From Streptomyces sp. NBC_01264 (GTDB lineage: Bacteria > Actinomycetota > Actinomycetes > Streptomycetales > Streptomycetaceae), in assembly GCF_026340675.1 (NCBI RefSeq), contig NZ_JAPEOX010000001.1, positions 5,704,001 to 5,768,000 of the forward strand: a DNA stretch of 64,000 nucleotides, written 5' to 3'. The notes beneath the pieces were generated by a model that saw only the letters and a list, made by a program, of their open reading frames with translations, was not told the DNA's origin and did not search any database. A program made the translations under genes and the position numbers. Below are positions 35,832 through 44,386 of this stretch, piece by piece (the first letter of the stretch is position 1; each line of letters begins with the position of its first letter).

Positions 35832-37061
35832 CTACCGGGTGCCCACGATGCGGCCGGCGACCTCGCCGAGGCCGACCCGGGTGCCGTCGGCGCCCGGCGC
35901 CCACGCGGTGAGGGTGACGGTGTCCCCGTCCTCCAGGAAGGTGCGCTTGCCGTCGGCGAGCTCGATCGCGTCGCGGCCGTTCCAGGTGAGCTCCAGCAGC
36001 GAGCCGCGCTGGCCGGTCTCCGGGCCGCTGACCGTGCCCGAGCCGTACACGTCGCCGGTGCGCAGGGAGGCGCCGTTGACGGTCATGTGGGCGAGCTGCT
36101 GGGCGGCGGTCCAGTACATCGAGGCGAACGGCGGCTGCGCCACCTCCTGCCCGTTGACGGACACGGTGATCCGCAGGTCGAAGCCGCCGGGGCGGTCGGC
36201 GGCGGAGTCGTCGAGGTAGGGCAGGAGCGGGAAGTCCCGGGCGGGCGGCGCGACCCGGGCGGCGTCCAGGGCCTCCAGCGGGGTGACCCAGGCGGAGACG
36301 GAGGTGGCGAAGGACTTGCCGAGGAAGGGGCCGAGCGGCACGTACTCCCAGGCCTGGATGTCGCGCGCGGACCAGTCGTTGAGCAGGAACAGTCCGAAGA
36401 CGTGCTCCTCGAAGTCGCCGAGGGCCACGGGGCGGCCCTGCTCCGAGGGGGTGCCGACGACGAAGCCGACCTCGGCCTCGATGTCGAGCTTCACGGACGG
36501 CCCGAAGACGGGCGCCGGGTCGGCGGGGGCCTTGCGCTGGCCGCTCGGGCGGACTACATCGGTGCCGGACACGACGATCGTCCCGGCCCGGCCGTGGTAA
36601 CCGATGGGCAGGTGCTTCCAGTTGGGGGTCAGCGCGTCCCCGTCCGGGCGGAACATCTTGCCCACGTTCGTCGCGTGGTGCTCGCTCGCATAGAAGTCGA
36701 CGTAGTCGGCGACCTCGTACGGGAGGTGCAGCACGACGTCTTCGAGCGGCAGCAGGTGCGGCTCCACGGCGGGCCGGTGGCCGGGGTCGGTGACCCAGGC
36801 GGTCAGCGCGCGCCGCACGTCCTTCCAGGCGGTGCGGCCCGCGGCGAGCAGCGGGTTGAGCGAGGGCTGCCCGAGCAGTCCGGCGTACGGGGACCCGAGC
36901 GCGGCCGCGGCCGCGCCGGCGTCGAGCACGTATCCGCCGATGCGGACACCGATCCGGCGCCGATCCTCCCCTTCTCCGGCCGTGGAGAACACGCCGTAGG
37001 GGAGGTTGTGCGGCCCGAACGGGTCGCCCTCGGGGAGGTCGAGGGGGCTCTGCTGGGGCAT
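35832..37061 (-). CDS. fahA: Fumarylacetoacetase
   Basis: The 409-residue hydrolase cleaves fumarylacetoacetate to fumarate and acetoacetate, the final step of tyrosine/homogentisate degradation. It has an N-terminal SH3-like part (LPYGVFSTAGEG) and the FAA hydrolase domain with VDFYASEHHATNVGKMFRP, AEVGFVVGTPSEQG and LNDWSARDIQAWEYVPLGPF, which provide metal ligands and the catalytic His. ATG 37061 is the natural start. It lies 150 bases upstream of the GntR gene on the same strand but has no obvious link to that cluster. Confidence 0.95.
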   Translation of the reverse strand: MPQQSPLDLPEGDPFGPHNLPYGVFSTAGEGEDRRRIGVRIGGYVLDAGAAAAALGSPYAGLLGQPSLNPLLAAGRTAWKDVRRALTAWVTDPGHRPAVEPHLLPLEDVVLHLPYEVADYVDFYASEHHATNVGKMFRPDGDALTPNWKHLPIGYHGRAGTIVVSGTDVVRPSGQRKAPADPAPVFGPSVKLDIEAEVGFVVGTPSEQGRPVALGDFEEHVFGLFLLNDWSARDIQAWEYVPLGPFLGKSFATSVSAWVTPLEALDAARVAPPARDFPLLPYLDDSAADRPGGFDLRITVSVNGQEVAQPPFASMYWTAAQQLAHMTVNGASLRTGDVYGSGTVSGPETGQRGSLLELTWNGRDAIELADGKRTFLEDGDTVTLTAWAPGADGTRVGLGEVAGRIVGTR

Positions 37062-37163
37062 GGGGTGCTGCCTCGCTTTCGACGCGGCCCGGGGGTGTCC
37101 CGGGGGCTGGTTGACACGTTACGGGCCTGGTGGGGCGTGCGGGAGGCCGGATTCGGGCACTAT

Positions 37164-37195
37164 TTGTAGGACTTGTCCGAGGGGGTCCGTATCCT
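37164..37195 (+). promoter_or_regulatory. Candidate promoter for a leaderless HAD transcript
   Basis: TATCCT (37190-37195) matches the TAnnnT -10 pattern and ends 6 bases before the GTG start at 37202, so transcription would begin at or beside the start codon. A TTGTAG (37164-37169) lies 20 bases upstream of it. No ribosome-binding site is present, which fits a leaderless message. Confidence 0.4.
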
Positions 37196-37201
37196 TGACA
37201 C

Positions 37202-38008
37202 GTGACTTCCGCCCTCCCCTATGCACTCGTGGCCACCGACCTGGACGGGACTCTGCTGCGCGCCGGAGACACCGTCTCGGCCCGCTCCCACGCGGCCCTC
37301 GCCGCCGCCCGCGCGGCCGGCGCCCGGCACATCATCGTGACAGGCCGCCCCGTCCCACAGGTCCGCCACGTCCTGGACGGGCTCGGGTACACGGGGCTCG
37401 CGGTGTGCGGGCAGGGGGCGCAGGTCTACGACGCGGCGGCCGGGCTGCTGCTGCACTCCGTGGCGCTCGACCGGGAGCTGGCGGAAGTCGCCCTCGGGAA
37501 GATCGAGGCGGAGGTCGGAGAGGTCTACGCGGCGGTCAACCAGGAGGGCCTCGACGCGGAGATGCTGATAGGGCCGGGCTACCGGATGTGGCACCCGCAC
37601 CTCCCGGTGGTAGCGGTGGCCCGGCGGGCCGAGCTCTGGTCGTCCCCGATCAACAAGGTGCTCCTCCAGCACTCCCGCCTCTCGGACGACGAGCTGACGG
37701 AGATCGCCCGGGGCGTGGTCGGGGACCTGGTCAACGTCACGATGGCGGGGGAGCACACGGTCGAGCTCCAGCCCCCGGGCATCGACAAGGCGAGCGGGCT
37801 GGCGGTGGCGGCGGAACTCCTGGACGTCACCGGGTCGTCCACGATCGCCTTCGGCGACATGCCGAACGACATCCCGATGTTCGCCTGGGCGGCGCGCGGC
37901 GTCGCGATGGCGGGCGCCCACCGGGAGCTGCTGGCCGTCGCGGACGAGGTCACCCTCTCGAACGAGGCGGACGGGATCGCGGTGGTCCTGGAGCGGCTGT
38001 TCGGCTGA
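37202..38008 (+). CDS. Cof-type HAD hydrolase
   Basis: The 268-residue phosphatase belongs to the HAD IIB (Cof) group. Motif I is D13-L-D15-G-T, motif II sits in HIIVTGRP, the motif III lysine lies in GIDKASGLAVAAELL, and motif IV is FGDMPNDIPMF. Members dephosphorylate sugar phosphates, flavin or other small phosphate esters; the substrate is not predictable. The start GTG has no ribosome site and appears leaderless. It is divergent from fahA and convergent with the next gene. Confidence 0.93.
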   Translation: MTSALPYALVATDLDGTLLRAGDTVSARSHAALAAARAAGARHIIVTGRPVPQVRHVLDGLGYTGLAVCGQGAQVYDAAAGLLLHSVALDRELAEVALGKIEAEVGEVYAAVNQEGLDAEMLIGPGYRMWHPHLPVVAVARRAELWSSPINKVLLQHSRLSDDELTEIARGVVGDLVNVTMAGEHTVELQPPGIDKASGLAVAAELLDVTGSSTIAFGDMPNDIPMFAWAARGVAMAGAHRELLAVADEVTLSNEADGIAVVLERLFG

Positions 38009-38045
38009 TCCGGATCCGGCGCCACGGCTCGGAGGAAGGCATGAC

Positions 38046-38663
38046 CTACCGCCGACCGCCCCGGCCGGCGAGCCAGGCGGCGATCCGCTGCGCGTACTCA
38101 CGGTTGACGTAGGGGGAGTCGTCGCGCGCGATGCGTTCCAGGTTGCGCAGGACCTTCTCCGAGCGGTCCGGGTGGCGCACGGCGAGCACACAGATGCCGA
38201 TCTCACCGGTCGAGCAGCAGACGTACGCGCTGCCGTCCAGGGCCATCATCGCGAAGCCCGGGTGACCCGAGCGCACGCCGAGGAACGCCGACGCCGCGCC
38301 CCGGCCCATGACGTCCCAGCGGTCGAGGAGCCGGACCCGGGTCCAGAGCGCCGGCGCCCAGTTGCCGGAGTGCATGGGGTCCAGGGCGGCCCGGTGGGAG
38401 CGGGTGCCCTGCGGGAGCTGCAGGAGGAACTCGCGCCGCCGGTCGAACAATCCCGAGGACACCGCGAGGTCGTACCAGTCCGCGTTGAGCCGTTCGACCA
38501 GCCGCGGGATGTCGTACCGGTGCGAGAAGCTGCCGGTCACGTCCTCCTCGCCGTAGCCGACGACGTACGGCATCGTGCCCGCCGGCACCGCGTTCGGGAG
38601 GACCTGGAGGCCGGCCCTGCGCAGAGCCCGGTACACCTTGCGATCGCGTTCCTGGATACCCAT
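38046..38663 (-). CDS. Conserved hypothetical protein
   Basis: The 205-residue protein begins MGIQERDRKVYRALRRAGLQ. It is soluble, without signal peptide or membrane helices, and rich in Arg, Asp and Trp. Segments such as GSFSHRYDIPRLVERLNADWYDL and DRWDVMGRGAASAFLGVRSG give a mixed alpha/beta impression. The last 60 residues (VRHPDRSEKVLRNLERIARDD) look helical. I do not recognise a family. Codon bias is normal and the start at 38663 is clear because upstream sequence loses that bias. Confidence 0.75.
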   Translation of the reverse strand: MGIQERDRKVYRALRRAGLQVLPNAVPAGTMPYVVGYGEEDVTGSFSHRYDIPRLVERLNADWYDLAVSSGLFDRRREFLLQLPQGTRSHRAALDPMHSGNWAPALWTRVRLLDRWDVMGRGAASAFLGVRSGHPGFAMMALDGSAYVCCSTGEIGICVLAVRHPDRSEKVLRNLERIARDDSPYVNREYAQRIAAWLAGRGGRR

Positions 38664-38817
38664 CGACGCGCACTTTAACAACGGCCGACCGCCCCCGACC
38701 GGCGCGTTCCCGCACCGGAACCGGCCGGACCCACCCCATGCGCACTGTCGCTCCGCGCCGGACTTGGACACACTCGACGGCGGCTCGGCGACCCGCGCCG
38801 GGCGGAGGAGGTCCGTC

Positions 38818-39278
38818 ATGCTGATGAGGAAACTGGCCGCCGTCGGAGCGGGCGTGGTGGTCGCGGTGGGCCTGAGCAGCGCACCGGCGAGCGCGACGCC
38901 GTCGAGCTCCGCGTTCCAGGACCGGTCCGTGCCCGAGAAGTGCCTGGACTTCCGGGCCGACTTCGGCCCGTACGTCACGACGTGCAACTACGAGGCCTAC
39001 CAGGTCTGGTACTGGGACAACGAGATCGCGTACACCGCTTTGCGGCAGCGGGCGACCGGCTGTGCCTCACGCTGCGCAACGGTCAGCCGACCATGAAGGC
39101 CTGTAGCGCGGCCGACCAGGCGGCGCTGTGGGCCATCGACGACACGTCGACCGCCGGTGCGCTGATCAAGAACAAGGTGAGCCACACCTGTCTGGCGCGG
39201 ACGGCGAACGACCGCGTCAACGCCGCTACGTGCACCGGGGGTCCCTCGCAGCGGTGGGACGTCATCAACGGTCTGTGA
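38818..39278 (+). pseudogene. Secreted ricin-type lectin-like gene with a frameshift
   Basis: ATG 38818 has GGAGGAGG six bases upstream and opens a signal peptide (MRKLAAVGAGVVVAVGL...APASATPS). The frame continues to ALRQ near 39048, then loses sense and stops at 39096. The frame one base over continues the same kind of protein: DRLCLTLRNGQPTMKAC, ALWAIDD and QRWDVINGL, ending at 39278. The QVWYWDN, ALWAI and QRWDV blocks are the repeated QxW signature of a beta-trefoil lectin. A one-base indel between about 39036 and 39056 explains both halves. This is either a real mutation or a sequencing error; otherwise the product would be about 150 residues. Confidence 0.7.
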
Positions 39279-39322
39279 TCACGCCCGCGCTCTGACCAGC
39301 CGGGTGTGGCCGCCCGGTTCGG

Positions 39323-41332
39323 CTACACCGCGGCCCGCGGCAGCCTCCGCTCCCACGTGCGGTGGAAGAGGACCTCGTCGCCCTCGCGGCACACCACCTC
39401 GTTCGACGTCAGGAAGCCGCCCTCGTCGCACGAGATCTCCGAGCGGGTCACCACCGAGACGTCCCAGGCCAGTTCCGGGCGGTGGAGGCGCACCGTCCAG
39501 GTGGAGTGGGTGCGGGCGGACAAGGGGTCCGCCTCCTGGATCTCGTAGATCTCCAGCGCGTCCTCGCTGAACTCCAGCCCGTCGGGGTAGACGCGGGTGC
39601 CGCCGTAGCGAGGGTCGACCTCCAGGCGCCACACCCCGCGCGCGACGTCCCGTACGACCAGGCGTTCTGGTCTGGGGGCGTCCAGGGTCGCGGGGTACGA
39701 GACGCCCAGCGGCTCCGACTGTTCCGGGGCCTCGAAGAGGATCGGGTCGGCGCCGTCGGCGGACGGATCGCGGACCGGGAGTTCCACCGCGCTGCCCGCC
39801 GGGTCCAGGGTCCAGCCCGCCTCCGAGCCGGCGCGGGGCCAGATCCACGGCCAGTAGGCCGAGGAGAGGGCCAGGCGGATGCGGTGGCCGGGCGGGAAGG
39901 AGTGCCCGATCCCGTTCAGCTCGAAGGCGACGTCCTCGTACGAGCGCACCGGCCACGGGACCGCCTTGTCCCGGCCCTGCCGGGAGGAGAGGTTCAGCAC
40001 GCCCCTCGTGACCAGGGTCGAGGAGCCGTCCGGGGCCACGTCGCAGAGGCGGGCGACGACCTGGCCGTACGGGACGTCCATGCGCAGGCGCAGCCTGACC
40101 ACCGGGCGGCCCAGGATCTCCACCGGGCCGGAGCCGTCCTCGACGGGGAACTCGAAGCAGGCCGACTTCGCGTCCTCCTCGCGCTGGTCGGGCGGCAGGT
40201 CGGCGTCGTTGCCGAAGGGGAAGAAGCGGCCCGCGTCCAGGCCCGTGTGCTGGGGGGAGGCCACGACCACCGGGGCGCCCTGGAAGGCGTAGGTGACGGG
40301 GTCCACCTTCGGCGAGGGCCAGGACGGGTCGCCGACCCAGCGGCCCGGCAGGGTCGGGTAGGTGGTGGCCGGCGGGTGCGACTCGGAGATCCAGGAGCGG
40401 AGCAGGGGTTCGGACATGACGCCCGTGTCCTTGCCCTTGAGCCAGTGGTCCCACCAGCGCAGGGTCTCCTGGAGGAAGCCGATCGCGGGGCCCGGGGGCA
40501 GTCCCCGGTCCGGGTACTGGTGCGACCACGGGCCGATCAGGCCCCGGACCCGGTCGGCGGGCAGGGCCGAGACCAGGCGGAGCACCGTGTCGCGGTACGG
40601 GTCGTGCCAGCCGCCGACCGCGAGCACCGCCGCCTTGACCGCCCCGTAGTCCTCGCATACCGAGCCGTGGCGCCAGTACGCGTCGCGGGTCTGGTGGGAG
40701 AGCCAGGTGTGGACGAGGGGTTCGACGGCGCCCAGGCGTGACAGCCACTGGTCGCGCCAGCCCTCGCCCGCGTAGAGGGGGTCCGGCGGGCGGGAGGCGA
40801 AGGCGAGCATGGTCGCCGCCCACGCGTGCATGTCGACGGCGAGGAGGGAGCCGCCCATGTAGTGCACGTCGTTGTCGAAGCGGTCGTCCGTGGAGCAGAC
40901 GGTGACGACGGCCTTGAGGGCTTCCGGGGCGAGCGCCGCGATCTGGAGGCTGTTGAAGCCGCCCCAGGAGATGCCGAACATGCCGACCGAGCCCGTGCAC
41001 CAGGGCTGGGCCGCCAGCCATTCGACGACCTCGACGCCGTCGGCGAGCTCCTGCGCGTCGTACTCGTCGCCCGGGTCGCCGCCGCTGTTGCCGTGGCCGC
41101 GCACGTCGACCCGTACGGAGGCGTAGCCGTGGCCCGCGTACCAGGGGTGGCGCTGCCAGTCGCGCGGGGCGGTCCAGTCGGTGAGGCGGTACGGGAGGTA
41201 CTCCAGCAGCGCCGGGACGGGCTCGTCTGTGACCGGCCGCCAGATGCGGGCGTACAGCTCGGTGCCGTCCCGGAGCGGGATCCGGACGTCCTCGTGGGTG
41301 GTTCCGTAGGGGAAATCGGTACGGATGATCAT
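39323..41332 (-). CDS. CocE/NonD family hydrolase (X-Pro dipeptidyl-peptidase-like)
   Basis: The 669-residue alpha/beta hydrolase starts IRTDFPYGTTHEDVRIPLRDGTELYARIWRP. The nucleophile elbow is G120-I-S122-W-G, and an acid/His pair is expected near YDARGF-like and GPWSH segments; GPWSHQYPDRG is seen. The C-terminal jelly-roll (X-Pro dipeptidyl-peptidase C domain) spans about 400-660. The family includes cocaine esterase, X-Pro dipeptidyl peptidase and glutaryl acylases. No signal peptide is seen. The gene follows a peptide transporter gene by 47 bases on the same strand, which favours a peptidase role on imported peptides. Confidence 0.9.
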   Translation of the reverse strand: MIIRTDFPYGTTHEDVRIPLRDGTELYARIWRPVTDEPVPALLEYLPYRLTDWTAPRDWQRHPWYAGHGYASVRVDVRGHGNSGGDPGDEYDAQELADGVEVVEWLAAQPWCTGSVGMFGISWGGFNSLQIAALAPEALKAVVTVCSTDDRFDNDVHYMGGSLLAVDMHAWAATMLAFASRPPDPLYAGEGWRDQWLSRLGAVEPLVHTWLSHQTRDAYWRHGSVCEDYGAVKAAVLAVGGWHDPYRDTVLRLVSALPADRVRGLIGPWSHQYPDRGLPPGPAIGFLQETLRWWDHWLKGKDTGVMSEPLLRSWISESHPPATTYPTLPGRWVGDPSWPSPKVDPVTYAFQGAPVVVASPQHTGLDAGRFFPFGNDADLPPDQREEDAKSACFEFPVEDGSGPVEILGRPVVRLRLRMDVPYGQVVARLCDVAPDGSSTLVTRGVLNLSSRQGRDKAVPWPVRSYEDVAFELNGIGHSFPPGHRIRLALSSAYWPWIWPRAGSEAGWTLDPAGSAVELPVRDPSADGADPILFEAPEQSEPLGVSYPATLDAPRPERLVVRDVARGVWRLEVDPRYGGTRVYPDGLEFSEDALEIYEIQEADPLSARTHSTWTVRLHRPELAWDVSVVTRSEISCDEGGFLTSNEVVCREGDEVLFHRTWERRLPRAAV

Positions 41333-41379
41333 CGGGTTCTCTCGCCCATCTCCTCGGGAGGGTCAGCGAACAAGGGGCG

Positions 41380-42897
41380 TCAGTGCACCGGGTGCATCGT
41401 GCGCTTGAGCCACGGCGCGGCCGCGATCACCGCGAGCCCCACCGCCACCGCGATGGCGCCGTTGACTCCGAAGTAGGCGGGGTTGGAGACCTGGCCGTAG
41501 ACCTTGACCACCTGCGCCTGGATGCCGTTGGCCAGGGCCAGGGACAGGAACCACAGGGCCATGGTCTGGCTGGCGAAGGCCTTCGGGGCGAGCTTCGTGG
41601 TGGCCGACATGCCGGAGGTCTCCAGCAGGATGTCGCCGAGTCCGAGCAGCAGGTAGGAGCCGACGATCCACCAGGCGGCCATCTTGTAGGTGTCGCCCGA
41701 GTGCCCCGAGGTCGGGATGACCATCAGGAGGAAGGACAGGCCGCCCAGGATCACGCCGATGGCGATCTTGTTGGAGGCGTGCGGCTGCTTGTGGCCCATC
41801 CGGACCCACAGCGCGGCGACGACCGGCGCCAGGAGCACCTCGAACGCGCCGAGTGCGGAGGCGTACCAGCCGGCGGGGAAGGTGAAGCCGAGGATCTCGG
41901 TGCGGGCGTTCGTCGAGGCGAGCAGCATCATCGTCGAGTACGCCTGGAAGAGGATGAAGTTGAAGGCCACCGAGGCCAGGAAGAGCACGACGTACGGGCG
42001 CAGGCGCCCCCGTTCGGCGGCCGTCACCCGGTCGCTGCGGAACATGATCGCGAAGTAGACGATCGGCGCGATCACCGAGACCAGGGTGAGCAGGTCCACG
42101 AACCGGCCCATTGTCAGCCAGCCCAGTACCGCCAGAAGGGTGGCGAGGGCGGCGAAGACCAGGATCCCGGCAATGATCTTCGTCACGGCCGAGCGCATCG
42201 CGTCGGGCGCGAGCGCGAACTCGGCCGAATGCTTGCGCCCCGCCAGGTGGCGGCGGCCGGCCACGTACTGGATCAGGCCGGCGGTCATGCCGATCGCGGC
42301 GGCCGAGAAGCCCCAGTGCCAGCCCTGGTGCTCGCCGAGCCAGGCGGTGATCAGGGGGCCGGCGAAGGCGCCGATGTTGATGCCCATGTAGTAGAGGGCG
42401 AAGCCGGCGTCGCGCCGGTCGTCGTCCGTCTTGTACAGCTTGCCGACCATGCTGGCCACGTTCGGCTTCAGCAGGCCGGTGCCGGCGCTGATCAGGCCGA
42501 GGCCCACCCAGGTCATGGCGGCGGTCGGCACGGCCATGGCGTAGTGGCCGCAGGCGATCAGGATGCCGCCCCAGAGCACGGCGCGGTACGAACCGAGGAT
42601 CCGGTCGGCGAGCCACCCGCCGGCGACGGAGACGAGGTAGACCATGGTCCCGTAGGCCGCCGAGACGGAGGCCGCGGTGCCCGGGTCCATCCCCAGGCCG
42701 CCGTTGGCCACCGTGTCCGCGAAGTAGAGGACGAGGATGGCCTGCATGCCCAGGAACGAGAAGCGCTCCCAGACCTCCAGCCCGGAGAGCGTGGCCAGGC
42801 CCCTGGGATGCCCGAGGAAGGCGTGGTCGTCCCCGGGCGGCGGCTGGTCGGCCTCCGGGTCGGACGAGTCGTCTATATCGGTAGCGGTTCTGGACAA
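41380..42897 (-). CDS. Proton-dependent peptide transporter (POT/PTR2 family)
   Basis: The 505-residue membrane protein has about 14 helices and the POT landmarks: FERFSFxGM-like WERFSFLGMQAILVLYF, the GGWLADRILGSYRAV loop between helices, and FALYYMGINIGAFAGP. Such proteins import di- and tripeptides with protons. The likely start is TTG 42897 with GGAGA 8-9 bases upstream; no in-frame ATG or GTG precedes the first helix nearer, and the ATG at 42904 is in another frame. It heads a probable two-gene operon with the CocE/NonD hydrolase and is divergent from the polyprenyl synthase gene. Confidence 0.92.
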   Translation of the reverse strand: MSRTATDIDDSSDPEADQPPPGDDHAFLGHPRGLATLSGLEVWERFSFLGMQAILVLYFADTVANGGLGMDPGTAASVSAAYGTMVYLVSVAGGWLADRILGSYRAVLWGGILIACGHYAMAVPTAAMTWVGLGLISAGTGLLKPNVASMVGKLYKTDDDRRDAGFALYYMGINIGAFAGPLITAWLGEHQGWHWGFSAAAIGMTAGLIQYVAGRRHLAGRKHSAEFALAPDAMRSAVTKIIAGILVFAALATLLAVLGWLTMGRFVDLLTLVSVIAPIVYFAIMFRSDRVTAAERGRLRPYVVLFLASVAFNFILFQAYSTMMLLASTNARTEILGFTFPAGWYASALGAFEVLLAPVVAALWVRMGHKQPHASNKIAIGVILGGLSFLLMVIPTSGHSGDTYKMAAWWIVGSYLLLGLGDILLETSGMSATTKLAPKAFASQTMALWFLSLALANGIQAQVVKVYGQVSNPAYFGVNGAIAVAVGLAVIAAAPWLKRTMHPVH

Positions 42898-43098
42898 AAC
42901 GCATTCTCCGGTTGTTTCGGCTGCTCTAGAACATACCGGGGCGCATGGGGCGCCGCCCGGCCGGTACGGTGCCCGTGGCCGGACGGGTGCCCTGGGTGAT
43001 CGAAAACAGACCCGATACGCTGGCTTGAGTGATGGCAGCGACACATCGACAATCCGTGTGATCGTCAAGGTGATCGTCAGCAGACAGGAGTACCCCTC

Positions 43099-44109
43099 GT
43101 GACCGTCGTCGGGCCGTTCGGACTGAGCGTGCGGGACCAGGCTCTTGAGACCGATGTCCAGGCCGGACTGGCCGCCGTCGAGGCGGGTCTGCTGGAAGCC
43201 ACCAAGAGCGAAGTCCCCTTCATCACCGAGGCCGCACAGCACCTGGTCCGCGCCGGCGGCAAGCGGTTCCGGCCGCTCCTGGTGATGCTGGCCTCCCGGT
43301 TCGGCGATCCCTACGCGCCCGGGATCGTCCCCTCCGCCGTGGTCGTGGAGCTGACCCACCTGGCGACGCTCTACCACGACGACGTCATGGACGAGGCGGA
43401 CGTGCGCCGCGGCGTGGAGAGCTCCAACGCCCGCTGGGGCAACTCGGTGGCCGTCCTGACGGGTGACTTCCTGTTCGCCCGCGCCTCGCACATCCTGGCG
43501 GACCTCGGCCCCGAGGCCGTACGGGTCCAGGCCGAGGCGTTCGAGCGCCTGGTGACGGGCCAGATCCTGGAGACGGCGGGCCCGCGCGACGGCCGCGACC
43601 CGGTCGAGCACTACCTCGACGTCATCGCCGGCAAGACCGGCTCGCTGATCGCGGTCTCCGGCCGCTTCGGCGCGATGATGTCCGGCGCCGACGAGTCGGT
43701 CGTCGACATCCTGACCCAGTACGGCGAGCGGCTCGGCACCGCCTTCCAGCTCGCCGACGACGTCCTCGACATCGCCTCCGACTCGCACGAGTCCGGCAAG
43801 ACCCCCGGTACCGACCTGCGCGAGGGCATCCCGACGCTGCCGGTCCTGCGGCTGCGGGAGATGGCGGCGCAGGGCGGCGACCCCGACGACCTGGAGCTCG
43901 TACGGCTCCTGGACGGCGATCTGACGGACGACGCCCGGCACGCCGAGGTGCTCGCCCGGCTGCGGGTCCACCCGGCCCTGGAGCGGGCCCGCAAGGACAC
44001 CGTGCGGTACGCCGAGGAGGCGCGGGCCGTGCTCGCCCCGCTGCCCGACTGCTTCGCGAAGTCGGCGCTGGTCGAGCTCTGCGACGCCGTGGTCCACCGC
44101 GCGGGCTGA
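43099..44109 (+). CDS. Long-chain polyprenyl diphosphate synthase
   Basis: The 336-residue all-helical enzyme extends allylic diphosphates with isopentenyl diphosphate. The first aspartate-rich motif is D94-D-V-M-D98 and the second D220-D-V-L-D224. Ala89, the fifth residue before the first motif, is small, which by the known chain-length rule favours a long product. The likely use is the side chain of menaquinone, in keeping with mqnC, menG and the reductase gene in this window. GTG 43099 follows AGGAG. A terminator lies 42 bases after the stop. Equivalent to the actinobacterial heptaprenyl/octaprenyl synthases; exact chain length is not decided. Confidence 0.92.
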   Translation: MTVVGPFGLSVRDQALETDVQAGLAAVEAGLLEATKSEVPFITEAAQHLVRAGGKRFRPLLVMLASRFGDPYAPGIVPSAVVVELTHLATLYHDDVMDEADVRRGVESSNARWGNSVAVLTGDFLFARASHILADLGPEAVRVQAEAFERLVTGQILETAGPRDGRDPVEHYLDVIAGKTGSLIAVSGRFGAMMSGADESVVDILTQYGERLGTAFQLADDVLDIASDSHESGKTPGTDLREGIPTLPVLRLREMAAQGGDPDDLELVRLLDGDLTDDARHAEVLARLRVHPALERARKDTVRYAEEARAVLAPLPDCFAKSALVELCDAVVHRAG

Positions 44110-44150
44110 TCGCGGAGCACCGGAGCACCGGAGTACGCGGAAGACAGGGC

Positions 44151-44192
44151 GAGGGCCCGGCGACCCCTACGGGTGGGGGAGGCCGGGCCCTC
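44151..44192. terminator. Terminator after the polyprenyl synthase gene
   Basis: GAGGGCCCGGC / GCCGGGCCCTC is an 11-bp perfect stem with an inner ACCCCTACGGGTGGGG pairing. The same GAGGGCCCGGC arm is used in the nuo terminator at 26950. Confidence 0.75.
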
Positions 44193-44386
44193 GTCATGTC
44201 ATCCCTGGGGCGTACGCACAGTTGGCTCCGGGGGCTGACGCCCCGACCCCCTCCTCTTTGGTCAGATGGAGACACATCCCCACCAGATCGGGTGAGATTG
44301 GCGGCGAGGGGTGGACGTGGTCGCGCTTGTCGGCCATGCAGGACGGGTAGGTCGCCGCCGTACACACAGAGGTAGGGCAGACAGAC

